Assembly (NCBI GenBank): GCA_044507065.1
Contig: JBIQJY010000013.1
Span: forward strand, 1 to 64,000
Reading direction: 5' to 3'
DNA length: 64,000 nucleotides
From: SCN-69-37 sp044507065
Lineage (GTDB): Bacteria > Acidobacteriota > Vicinamibacteria > Vicinamibacterales > SCN-69-37
In this document: positions 1 through 9,835 of the stretch, piece after piece
Layout of the letters: each line of letters starts with the position of its first letter
How positions within the stretch are numbered: the stretch's first letter is position 1
Program-made: the position numbers and the translations under genes
Notes under the pieces: generated by a model
What the model saw: only the letters and a program-made list of their open reading frames with translations
Told to the model about the DNA's origin: nothing
Database searches by the model: none

Positions 1-123
1 TCGTCTGCTGAAGCATGAGCGATTGTGCCCCAGGTACGTGGCTGCCGTCCGCGCCACACTCTCGTCACAGGATCTTCACGCCGTCGCGGCAACACGGTGG
101 CATGATGAGACGTCTTCCACGTC

Positions 124-1308
124 ATGACACCGCGCTCCAGCCTCGTGCCTGCGGCATTGACCGCGGTCCTCGTGACCGCCAGCCTCGCCGGCGGGCGTGC
201 ACAGGCCGTGTTGGCACCGTTGCCGACAACCGCCACGGCGCCACGCGACAACCCCACCACCGCCGAGAAGATCGCGCTCGGGCGGCTGCTGTTCTGGGAT
301 CCCATCCTGTCGGGACCACGCGACATCGCCTGCGCCACGTGCCATCACCCCGACTTCGGATACGCGGAGCCGCTGGACCTGTCGATCGGCACCGGGGGCG
401 CGGGCATCGGAGGGGCGCGCGCCTTCATGCCCGGCGCCCCGGTTCGGCCGGTCAAGCGCAACAGCCAGACAGTGCTCAATGCCGCATTCAACGGCATCGA
501 CGCGACAGGGACTCACGCCCCCTCGTCGGCTCCGATGTTCTGGGACCTGCGCGTGCGGAGTCTCGAAGCCCAGGCGCTCGAGCCCATCAAGGCACTCGAC
601 GAGATGCGGGGCGAGACGTATCCGGAGGACCGCGCCGTGGCGATGGTGGTCGATCGGCTGGCCTCGATCGCGGAGTACCGCGAACGGTTCAGCCGGGCGT
701 TTGGCGGTCGCAACCCGGTGAGCGAGACGAATCTCGCCCGCGCGCTCGCGGCGTTTCAACGATCGCTCGTGACGCCCAACGCGCCGTTCGATCGCTACAT
801 GCGCGGCGATGCGACAGCCATGTCGCCACAGCAGGTCAACGGCATGAATCGCTTCCAGCAGGCCGGGTGCATCAACTGCCACAGCGGCCCGATGTTCTCG
901 GACTTCCTGCCACACGTTCTCGCCGTGCCCGACAACACGAAGCTGTCCGAGAGCGACACCGGCGTGGACGGCACCTTTGCGTTCCGCACGGCCTCGCTGC
1001 GTAACCTGTCCTCGACGGCTCCCTACATGCACAACGGCGCGTTCACCAACCTGAATCAGGTGGTGAACTTCTACAACCGGATCGCTCGTGGCGGCCGCGG
1101 CGGCGGTGGTCGAGGTGGTGGTGGACGAGGGGGCGCGATCAATGCGAATGTCGCCAGGGATCAGGTCGATCCGCTCGCGCGCCAGCTCAACCTGCGCGGC
1201 GGGCGGCAGAACGACCTCGTCGCCTTCCTGCGTGCGCTCGACGACAACGCCTTCGATCGCAGCATTCCCGAGCGGGTGCCGAGCGGGTTGAAGGTCGGCG
1301 GCAACTGA
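124..1308 (+). CDS. MauG/cytochrome c peroxidase-family dihaem protein
   Basis: Predicted exported dihaem c-type cytochrome of the bacterial cytochrome c peroxidase/MauG family; such proteins reduce peroxide or carry out haem-based oxidations in the periplasm. The 394-residue product opens with a basic, hydrophobic signal peptide ending near residue 28 (GGRAQA). It has two CxxCH haem sites: CATCH at about residues 70-74 and CINCH at about 249-253. The C-terminal part keeps the family pattern TASLRNLSSTAPYMHNG. An unusual Gly/Arg run (about residues 322-340, GGRGGGGRGG repeated) sits just before the last helix (DLVAFLRALDD). The gene stands alone, facing the Nramp gene, whose stop lies 9 bp away. 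The family is clear; peroxidase versus other MauG-type activity is not decided. Confidence 0.88.
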   Translation: MTPRSSLVPAALTAVLVTASLAGGRAQAVLAPLPTTATAPRDNPTTAEKIALGRLLFWDPILSGPRDIACATCHHPDFGYAEPLDLSIGTGGAGIGGARAFMPGAPVRPVKRNSQTVLNAAFNGIDATGTHAPSSAPMFWDLRVRSLEAQALEPIKALDEMRGETYPEDRAVAMVVDRLASIAEYRERFSRAFGGRNPVSETNLARALAAFQRSLVTPNAPFDRYMRGDATAMSPQQVNGMNRFQQAGCINCHSGPMFSDFLPHVLAVPDNTKLSESDTGVDGTFAFRTASLRNLSSTAPYMHNGAFTNLNQVVNFYNRIARGGRGGGGRGGGGRGGAINANVARDQVDPLARQLNLRGGRQNDLVAFLRALDDNAFDRSIPERVPSGLKVGGN

Positions 1309-1317
1309 CGGGTCGGC

Positions 1318-2733
1318 TCACGCGCCGATGACGAAGATGCCGAGCGTCGACAGCATCGTGTAGACGCCGAGGATCCCGATGGCGATCGTGCTCAGGACGA
1401 GCAGGGCGAGCATGCCCGTGCCGCCGTGGAGCCGCGGGTCCGTTTCGGTACGGCGCAGATACCAGGTGGCAACGAGCACCGCCAGCAGGAAGATGCCCGT
1501 CATCACGCCGCCAATCTGCACCATGAGGACCGGCTGGCTCATGAGCAGCGACGCCAGGCCCCAGACAATCGGCAGCGCGATGCCGAAGCCGCGAACCCAT
1601 CGCATGCGCGCGCGTGCGTCCGTCCAGTCGAAGACACCGATGGTCGACAGCAGGTTCGCGTACATCCGCGAGTGGCTCGGCACCGACACCCAGAGCGTGG
1701 ATCCCAGCACGGCAATCGCGCCGACCAGATAGAAGTGCATGGCCCACGGCCCGAGCGCGTCGGTGTACATCCGCGCCAGGGTGGTGATCATCTCGTTGCC
1801 GCGCGGGACGAGGTCCTGCCTGTGCAGCACGGCCGCGCCCATCATGAAGAAGGCGACGGTCGCAAAGGTATAGACGGCCATCGAGAGGAGGGCGTCCTTG
1901 TACATGACACGCGTCCACCCCTTCGCACGCCTGAGCCACGCCTCGCTCCCATCGTTCGGGCCGACCCAGCGCGCATAGCCCTTCTCGATGCACCAGTAGT
2001 TGTACATGGTGATCTCGTCGGCGCCGACGCCGGTGATGCCGAACATCGCCACCGCCGCGCCGATGGCAGCCGGCGGCAGCTCGAACGTCAGCCCGCTCAC
2101 CAGATCGCCGAACGAGTAGCCCCACGGCGTGAACGGCAGGCCGAGGGCAATCCCCACGGTCATCACCGAAAAGGCGACGACGAGCGTGACCGCGCCGCGC
2201 TCGACGAGCTGATAGCGGCTGGATCGCAGGACGACGATGGTCACCGCGATCACGAGGACGTGCCAGATCGTGCGCGAGGGTTCGCCAAGCGCGTCTCCCC
2301 CAATCGGGAACAGGACGCTGAACGCGATGGCCGTGCCGCCGACAATGCCGCCGATCTGCAGCACCTTGGCCAGGACCATGACGCCAAACAGCACATTGAT
2401 CCAGCCGATCCGGCCGAAGCGGGGCGGCACGCGGTTGTAGCCCGACAGCGCGGGCGTGCCGGTGGCGATGGTCCAGCGCGCGAACTCGATCTGCACCGCC
2501 ACCTTCACGGCGCAGCTGAACAGGACCAGCCAGAGGATGACGAATCCCGCCTGCGCGCCTGCTGTCGTCGTGGCGATCAACTCGCCGGATCCGACAATCG
2601 ATGCACTCAGTATGAGGCCGGGGCCGAGGTACTTGAGGCTGTCGCGCCAGCCGACTGGCGGTTCGCGAACACCCGTGGCGTCGAGATGATAGGGGTCGGC
2701 CTCAGACGACGCTTCCAGTCGCTCGGGTGTCAT
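1318..2733 (-). CDS. Nramp-related metal transporter lacking canonical motifs
   Basis: A 471-residue polytopic inner-membrane protein with about eleven hydrophobic segments, related to Nramp (SLC11) divalent metal transporters. The first membrane segment (LGPGLILSASIVGSGE) aligns with Nramp TM1. However, the metal-binding DPGN motif is replaced by GSGE, and the TM6 motif MPHN is not seen; that region reads GVGADEITMYNYW. These two motifs coordinate the metal in classical Nramps, so the substrate cannot be assumed to be Mn2+ or Fe2+. The start is the ATG at 2731-2733. It converges on the dihaem cytochrome gene and lies beyond tRNA-Ser on the same strand. Fold confident, substrate unknown. Confidence 0.82.
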   Translation of the reverse strand: MTPERLEASSEADPYHLDATGVREPPVGWRDSLKYLGPGLILSASIVGSGELIATTTAGAQAGFVILWLVLFSCAVKVAVQIEFARWTIATGTPALSGYNRVPPRFGRIGWINVLFGVMVLAKVLQIGGIVGGTAIAFSVLFPIGGDALGEPSRTIWHVLVIAVTIVVLRSSRYQLVERGAVTLVVAFSVMTVGIALGLPFTPWGYSFGDLVSGLTFELPPAAIGAAVAMFGITGVGADEITMYNYWCIEKGYARWVGPNDGSEAWLRRAKGWTRVMYKDALLSMAVYTFATVAFFMMGAAVLHRQDLVPRGNEMITTLARMYTDALGPWAMHFYLVGAIAVLGSTLWVSVPSHSRMYANLLSTIGVFDWTDARARMRWVRGFGIALPIVWGLASLLMSQPVLMVQIGGVMTGIFLLAVLVATWYLRRTETDPRLHGGTGMLALLVLSTIAIGILGVYTMLSTLGIFVIGA

Positions 2734-2833
2734 GGATTGCCGAGTAGACTACCCGAATTCGCGACGCATCGACCGGCGCCGCGGCACGCCCTGGCTCGGA
2801 CGGGCGCAGCGACGCGCTGCCTGGCTGGAAGAG

Positions 2834-2923
2834 TGGCGGAGAGGAAGGGATTCGAACCCCTGGAAGCCTTTCGACTTCAACGGTTTTCAAGACCGCCGCC
2901 TTAAACCGCTCGGCCACCTCTCC
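2834..2923 (-). tRNA. tRNA-Ser (anticodon UGA)
   Basis: The minus strand folds as a class II tRNA. The acceptor arms are GGAGAGG and CCTCTCC. The anticodon loop CTTGAAA carries TGA at 2887-2889. There is a long variable arm (GAAG paired with CTTC) typical of tRNA-Ser, a T-loop GGTTCGAATCCC, and an encoded CCA end at 2834-2836. It reads UCA/UCN serine codons. It lies 130 bp downstream of serS on the same strand. Confidence 0.97.
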
Positions 2924-2933
2924 GTTCATGATC

Positions 2934-2955
2934 GGCGGGGCCCCTGCACCCCGCC
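2934..2955 (-). terminator. GC-rich hairpin between serS and tRNA-Ser
   Basis: Inverted repeat GGCGGGG / CCCCGCC with an 8-nt loop, just beyond serS and before tRNA-Ser on the minus strand. It has no T-run, so it could be a weak terminator, a processing site, or neither. Confidence 0.35.
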
Positions 2956-3053
2956 TCGCTCGGCCCGCCGCGGGGACCCCGTACGCCCCACGCCGGGCCT
3001 GCGCAACTCACGATCGGCGGGACTCCCGCACGCCCGACTCGATCGCGACGCGT

Positions 3054-4334
3054 CTACGCGCCGATTGTCTCGAATCCCGTGTAGGGCTGCAACGCCTTCG
3101 GCAGGACGATCGAGCCGTCGGCCTGCTGGCCGTTCTCGAGGATGGCGATGAGCGTCCGTCCGACGGCGAGGCCGGATCCATTGAGCGTGTGGGCCAGTTG
3201 ATTCTTGCCGCCGCCGGCTGGCTTGTAGCGGATCTGCGCGCGCCGCGCCTGAAACGCCTCGGTATTGCTGCAGGACGAAATCTCGCGATATGCGCCCTGA
3301 CTCGGCAGCCACACCTCGATGTCGTAGGTCTTGGCGGATGCGAATCCCATGTCGCCCGAGCACAGCAGCATGGTGCGGTACGGGAGCTCGAGGCGTTCCA
3401 GGATCGTCTCGGCGTTGCGCGTCAGTTTCTCGAGCTCCTCGTGTGACGTTTCGGGCGTCGTGAACTTGACCAGTTCCACCTTGTCGAACTGGTGCTGTCG
3501 GATGAGTCCCCGCACATCGGCGCCGTAGGACCCCGCCTCGCTGCGAAAACATGGCGTATAGGCCGTGTAGAGCAGCGGCAGCGTGCGCCCGTCGATGACC
3601 TCCTCGCGATGAAGGTTGGTCAGCGGCACTTCGGCCGTGGGGATCAGGAACAGATCCCAGTCGCCCGCCACGCGAAAGAGATCCTGCTCGAACTTCGGCA
3701 GGTTTCCCGTACCGGTCAGGGCCGCCGTGTTCACGAGGAACGGGGGTTCCACCTCACGGTAGCCGTGCTCGCGCGTGTGGACGTCGAGCATGAAGTTGAT
3801 GAGCGCACGTGACAGCCGCGCGCCGGCGCCCGAGAGCACCGAGAAGCGCGCGCCGGACATGCGCGTGGCGCGCTCGAAATCGAGGATGCCGAGCGCGGCC
3901 CCGAGGTCCCAGTGCGGCTTGGGCTCGAAGTCGAACGCGCGCGGGGTGCCCCAGCGTCGCACCTCGACGTTGTCGGCGGCCGATGCGCCCGTCGGCACCG
4001 ATTCGTGCGGCAGGTTGGGCAGCGTCAGGAGCAGCGCGTCGCGCTGCTGTTCGATCCCGGCAAGCGTCGCCTCGTGCGCGCGAATCTCCTGCGCCCGGGC
4101 CTTGTTCGCAGCGAAGATCTCACTCGGATCCCGTCCCTCCCGTTTCGCGCGCGCCACCGACTCGGCCGCTTCGTTCGACGCGCGCTTGAGCGTCTCGATC
4201 AGCGGAATCAGGCGACGACGCTCGGCGTCGAGTTCGACGAGCGCGGCCAGCTCCCTTGACGGGTCGAGTCCGCGCGCCCGCAGCCGGGCCTCGACGTGCG
4301 GCAGGTTCTCGCGGATCAGGGCGGCGTCCAGCAT
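3054..4334 (-). CDS. serS: Seryl-tRNA synthetase
   Basis: Class II aminoacyl-tRNA synthetase that charges tRNA-Ser (and tRNA-Sec where present) with serine in the cytoplasm. The 426-residue product has the N-terminal coiled-coil tRNA-binding arm (about residues 1-110, rich in charged heptads such as LVELDAERRRLIPLIETLK). Class II motif 2 reads TPCFRSEAGSYGADVRG and is followed by RQHQFDKVELVKF. Motif 3 reads GSGLAVGRTLIAILEN. Length matches the family (about 425-430). The start is the ATG at 4332-4334. It is divergent from galU across about 50 bp and is followed on the same strand by tRNA-Ser(UGA), its own substrate class. Confidence 0.97.
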   Translation of the reverse strand: MLDAALIRENLPHVEARLRARGLDPSRELAALVELDAERRRLIPLIETLKRASNEAAESVARAKREGRDPSEIFAANKARAQEIRAHEATLAGIEQQRDALLLTLPNLPHESVPTGASAADNVEVRRWGTPRAFDFEPKPHWDLGAALGILDFERATRMSGARFSVLSGAGARLSRALINFMLDVHTREHGYREVEPPFLVNTAALTGTGNLPKFEQDLFRVAGDWDLFLIPTAEVPLTNLHREEVIDGRTLPLLYTAYTPCFRSEAGSYGADVRGLIRQHQFDKVELVKFTTPETSHEELEKLTRNAETILERLELPYRTMLLCSGDMGFASAKTYDIEVWLPSQGAYREISSCSNTEAFQARRAQIRYKPAGGGKNQLAHTLNGSGLAVGRTLIAILENGQQADGSIVLPKALQPYTGFETIGA

Positions 4335-4384
4335 GACCCTTCATGCTATACCGCGCGCGCGTCCCGCGATACGATGGCTTGTCG

Positions 4385-5287
4385 ATGACTGAACACAAGA
4401 AGCCCCCCGTGCGCAAAGCCGTCTTTCCCGCCGCGGGCCTCGGCACGCGGTTCCTGCCGGCCACCAAGGCGCAGCCGAAGGAGATGCTGCCGCTGGTCGA
4501 CAAGCCGATCATCCAGTACGGCATCGAGGAAGCCGTCTCGGCCGGCATCGAGGACATCGTCATTGTCACCGGCCGTGGCAAGAACGCCATCGAGGACCAT
4601 TTCGACGTGTCGGTGGAACTCGAGACGTTCCTCGAGTCACGCGGCAAGGGTGACCAGGCCGCCGAAGTCCGGGCCATCTCGCGCAACGTCGCCTATGTCC
4701 GTCAGGGCGAGCCACTGGGCCTCGGGCACGCGGTGCTCACGGCGCGGTCGCTCGTCGGCGACGAAGCGTTCGCCGTCATCCTGGCCGACGACGTGATCGA
4801 TGCGACGCCGTCGGCATTGACGCAGATGGTGGCGGTCTTCGAAGAATTGCAGGGACCGGTGGTGCTGGTCGAACGCGTGCCCAAGGAACAGATCTCGGGC
4901 TACGGCGTGATCGCGTACGAACCGGTCCGCCAGGGCGTGTATCGCATCACGGACCTCGTCGAGAAGCCCGCGGCGGCTGATGCGCCGTCCGACCTGGCCA
5001 TCATCGGACGCTACCTGCTCACGCCCGACATCTTCCAGTGCCTCGTCGACGAGGCGGCCTCGGTGCGGTCAGGCGAAGTGCAGGGCGAGATCCAGCTCAC
5101 CAATGCGCTGCGGCGCCTGCTGGCGAAGCGGCCGGTTTATGCGTGCGAAGTCGACGGCGTGCGCCACGACACCGGCAACAAGCTGGGTTTTCTGAAGGCG
5201 GTCGTGTACTTCGCGCTGCAGCGACCGGACCTCGCCGGGCCGTTTCGCGAATACCTGGAGTCGCTGCCCAGGGCGACGCGCAGGTAG
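4385..5287 (+). CDS. galU: UTP--glucose-1-phosphate uridylyltransferase
   Basis: Makes UDP-glucose from UTP and glucose-1-phosphate, feeding cell-envelope polysaccharide synthesis. The nucleotide-binding signature FPAAGLGTRFLPATKAQPKE sits at the N-terminus, followed by MLPLVDKPIIQYGIEEA. Other conserved stretches are GLGHAVLTAR, FAVILADDVI and VEKPAA. I start it at the ATG at 4385 (MTEHKKPP, 300 residues). An in-frame upstream start at 4343 would add 14 residues and overlap the promoter space shared with serS. Length fits bacterial GalU (about 290-300). Confidence 0.96.
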   Translation: MTEHKKPPVRKAVFPAAGLGTRFLPATKAQPKEMLPLVDKPIIQYGIEEAVSAGIEDIVIVTGRGKNAIEDHFDVSVELETFLESRGKGDQAAEVRAISRNVAYVRQGEPLGLGHAVLTARSLVGDEAFAVILADDVIDATPSALTQMVAVFEELQGPVVLVERVPKEQISGYGVIAYEPVRQGVYRITDLVEKPAAADAPSDLAIIGRYLLTPDIFQCLVDEAASVRSGEVQGEIQLTNALRRLLAKRPVYACEVDGVRHDTGNKLGFLKAVVYFALQRPDLAGPFREYLESLPRATRR

Positions 5288-5289
5288 CC

Positions 5290-5610
5290 CTACGTGGCGT
5301 CGGACTTCGCGGGTGCGGGGGCGGCAGCAGGCGCGGCCGTTTCGGTCGCCTTGGGTTTGTCGGACGTCGCGGCGGTCGACTCGCCACCGGCCGCACCGTT
5401 GGCAGGCCGGCCCGCGTCCCTGGTGGAGCCCGACTTTGCGTAGTCGGTGATGTACCACCCGCTTCCCTTGAACTGGATGGCCGGCGACGACACCTGCTTT
5501 TCGACGCGACCACCACAGGACGGGCATTCCGTCAGGGGCGCGTCGGAAAACTTCTGGATTCGTTCAAACCGGTGACCGCACGATCCGCAGAGATACTCGT
5601 ACAGGGGCAT
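5290..5610 (-). CDS. FmdB-family zinc-ribbon protein
   Basis: Small protein (106 residues) with an N-terminal FmdB-type zinc ribbon. It starts MPLYEYLCGSCGHRFE and has a second Cys pair in CPSCGGRVEK, giving a CxxC...CxxC zinc site. A conserved GSGWYITDYAK follows, and then an Ala/Pro/Lys-rich tail (about residues 65-106) that looks disordered. These proteins are common near the origin of many bacteria, but their role is not settled; a regulatory or zinc-handling role has been suggested by name only. It converges on galU, with 2 bp between the stops. Confidence 0.85.
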   Translation of the reverse strand: MPLYEYLCGSCGHRFERIQKFSDAPLTECPSCGGRVEKQVSSPAIQFKGSGWYITDYAKSGSTRDAGRPANGAAGGESTAATSDKPKATETAAPAAAPAPAKSDAT

Positions 5611-5651
5611 CAGCGTACTCCGTCCAACGGATCATTATAGGACCCAACGGT

Positions 5652-6341
5652 ATGCCCGGCACCCTCTTCGTCGTCGCCACCCCCATCGGCAACCTCGAGG
5701 ACCTGACGTTTCGCGCACTCCGCACCCTTCGCGAGGTGGACCTCATCGCCGCCGAGGACACGCGGCGGACCAGCCGCCTGCTGGCCCACTATCAGATACA
5801 GAAGCCGCTCGTCAGCCTGCACGAACACAACGAGCATCGCGAGGCGCCGCGTCTTGTCGCCCGCATCGCGGCAGGAGAGTCGGTGGCGCTCGTCAGCGAT
5901 GCCGGCACGCCGGCCATCTCCGACCCGGGCACCACGCTCGTCCGCCTGGCGCGCGAGGCCGGTCTGCGGGTAACTCCCATCCCTGGCGCCAGTGCGATCA
6001 TCGCCGCGCTCTCGGTGAGCGGCGTCCCGGCCACGCCATTTACCTTTCTCGGGTTCCCCCCGAGGTCCGGCGTTGCACGCGACCGGTGGCTGGAAGCGCT
6101 CCACGCGGTCGCCGGAANNNNNNNNNNNNNNNNNNNNNNNNNNNNNNNNNNNNNNNNNNNNNNNNNNNNNNNNNNNNNNNNNNNNNNNNNNNNNNNNNNN
6201 NNNNNNNNNNNNNNNNNCCTGTCAGAGGATGACGCGCTCAAGTCGATGGCCGCCATCACGGGTGCCTCAACCCGGCAGATCGCCAAAATTATCAAGAAAG
6301 CCAGAATATCGGTCAAACGGCAGAAGGAGCAATCCTCCTGA
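5652..6341 (+). CDS. rsmI: 16S rRNA 2'-O-methyltransferase RsmI, interrupted by a gap
   Basis: RsmI methylates the 2'-O of C1402 in 16S rRNA using S-adenosylmethionine. The first 155 residues are typical: GTLFVVATPIGNLEDLTFRA, then DLIAAEDTRRTSRLL, then ALVSDAGTPAISDPG, a tetrapyrrole-methylase fold. The gene then enters 100 Ns. The stretch after the gap (6218-6341, 40 codons to TGA) reads in the same frame only because of the arbitrary gap length. It is Lys-rich (IAKIIKKARISVKRQKEQSS), lower in GC, and does not clearly resemble an RsmI C-terminus. Full-length RsmI is about 280 residues, so roughly 85-90 residues are missing if both ends belong together. Confidence 0.8.
   Translation: MPGTLFVVATPIGNLEDLTFRALRTLREVDLIAAEDTRRTSRLLAHYQIQKPLVSLHEHNEHREAPRLVARIAAGESVALVSDAGTPAISDPGTTLVRLAREAGLRVTPIPGASAIIAALSVSGVPATPFTFLGFPPRSGVARDRWLEALHAVAGXXXXXXXXXXXXXXXXXXXXXXXXXXXXXXXXXXLSEDDALKSMAAITGASTRQIAKIIKKARISVKRQKEQSS
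6118..6217. other. Assembly gap (100 N), true gap
   Basis: A run of exactly 100 Ns inside rsmI. The bases on either side share no overlap, unlike the other two gaps, so real sequence of unknown length is missing here. Confidence 0.95.
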
Positions 6342-6566
6342 TCATCTTGTCGCCGAGGCCACACCGTCGAAACCCGCCGGATTCGGACGCCAGCGAACCT
6401 CGCCCGCACGAAATCCGCCGCATCGACGACTCAGCGCGCGGCGTCAGCGCCACCGGGCCCGGTGCCGCTCGTTTGGCAGATCCCGGCATTCGGCGCGGAA
6501 CTGGCCATGGCTCCGAGCGATAATCATCGGGGCCCCAGCCCGGCCTGTTGACCGCCGTCTACTCGC

Positions 6567-7964
6567 ATGACCGACCTTCACATCGTCATTCTTGCCGCGG
6601 GAAAAGGGACTCGGATGAAATCATCCGTGCCGAAAGTCGTTCACCCGCTGGCCGGCCTTCCCATCATCGAGCATGTCGTCCGTACGACCATCGAGGTCGG
6701 CGCCGCTACGACAACGGTTGTCGTCGGCCACGGCGCTGACGCCGTGCGCGCGGCCCTGACCTCGCACCCGCAGCTGGATTTCGTGGTGCAGTCGCCCCAG
6801 CTGGGCACGGGACACGCCCTGCTTCAGGCGCAGCCCATCCTCGAACATCAGTCGGGCACGGTGCTGTTGCTCTACGGCGACGTGCCGCTGCTGCGTGCCG
6901 GCACGCTGCGGCGCCTGCTCGAACATCATCGCGCCGCCGGCGCATCCCTCACGGTGCTCACCGCGCTGCTCGACGACGCGTATGGGTACGGCCGGATCGT
7001 GCGGGACGCTGGCGGGCGCATCGCACGCATTGTCGAGGAACGCGACGCGTCGGCCGACGAGCACGCCATCCGCGAGATCAACAGCGGCATCTATGCCATC
7101 GAACTGTCCGGGTTGTTCGACGCGCTGCACGGCCTGGCGACCGACAACGCGCAGGGCGAGTACTACCTGACCGACCTCGTCGCCAACTGGTACCGCCAGC
7201 GCCGCGTCGTCGAGACACTCTGCATCGACGATCCGGTCGAGCTGCGCGGGATCAACACCCGCGTCGACCTCGCCGATCTCAGCCGCGTGCAGCTCGATCG
7301 CACGAGGCGAGCCCACATGCTGCAGGGCGTGACGCTCGAGGATCCGGACTCCACGTGGATCGAGTCCGACGTCACCATAGGCGAGGACACGGTCATCGCG
7401 CCCGGCGTGACGCTGACGGGACGCACCTCGATCGGCCAGCGGTGCCACATCCGGTCCGGTACACGCATCACCGACTCCGTTGTCGGTGACGAGGTGACGG
7501 TGCTCGACCACTCGGTCATCGTGCAGTCGACGATTGCCGCCGGATCGGCCGTCGGGCCGATGGCGCACCTTCGTCCGGGGTCGGAACTGGGCGCCGGCGC
7601 CCGCGTCGGCAATTTCGTGGAGCTCAAGAAGGCGACGCTCGGGCCTGGTTCCAAGGCGAATCACCTCGCCTATCTCGGCGACGCGACCATCGGGGACCAC
7701 GTCAACATCGGCGCCGGCGTGATCACGTGCAACTACGACGGCACGAACAAGCACCAGACGACAATCGAGGATGGCGTGTTCGTGGGCAGCGACTCACAGC
7801 TCATCGCGCCGGTCACCATCGGCTCCGGGGCCTACGTGGCTGCCGGGTCGACCATCACGCACGACGTGCCGCCCGGGTCGCTGGGTCTGTCACGCACGCC
7901 ACAGATCAACAAAGAAGGGTGGGCTGCACGAAACGCGGCCCGCAAGAAGGACAAGGTTCGCTGA
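6567..7964 (+). CDS. glmU: Bifunctional GlmU: GlcN-1-P acetyltransferase / UDP-GlcNAc pyrophosphorylase
   Basis: Makes UDP-GlcNAc, the precursor of peptidoglycan and lipid A, by acetylating glucosamine-1-phosphate and then uridylating it. The 465-residue product has the N-terminal pyrophosphorylase signature LAAGKGTRMKSSVPKVVHPL and the sugar-binding region QLGTGHALLQA. The C-terminal left-handed beta-helix shows hexapeptide repeats (IGEDTVIAPGVTLTGRTSIG, then GAGVITCNYDG). The last part (GSDSQLIAPVTIGSGAYVAAGSTI) completes the acetyltransferase active site. It is followed by glmS after 4 bp, placing two steps of the same pathway in one operon. A weak -10-like GATAAT lies at 6519-6524. Confidence 0.97.
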   Translation: MTDLHIVILAAGKGTRMKSSVPKVVHPLAGLPIIEHVVRTTIEVGAATTTVVVGHGADAVRAALTSHPQLDFVVQSPQLGTGHALLQAQPILEHQSGTVLLLYGDVPLLRAGTLRRLLEHHRAAGASLTVLTALLDDAYGYGRIVRDAGGRIARIVEERDASADEHAIREINSGIYAIELSGLFDALHGLATDNAQGEYYLTDLVANWYRQRRVVETLCIDDPVELRGINTRVDLADLSRVQLDRTRRAHMLQGVTLEDPDSTWIESDVTIGEDTVIAPGVTLTGRTSIGQRCHIRSGTRITDSVVGDEVTVLDHSVIVQSTIAAGSAVGPMAHLRPGSELGAGARVGNFVELKKATLGPGSKANHLAYLGDATIGDHVNIGAGVITCNYDGTNKHQTTIEDGVFVGSDSQLIAPVTIGSGAYVAAGSTITHDVPPGSLGLSRTPQINKEGWAARNAARKKDKVR

Positions 7965-7968
7965 ACCC

Positions 7969-9816
<1,848 letters not shown>

Positions 9817-9835
9817 GACGGGTACGTGGGGTACG

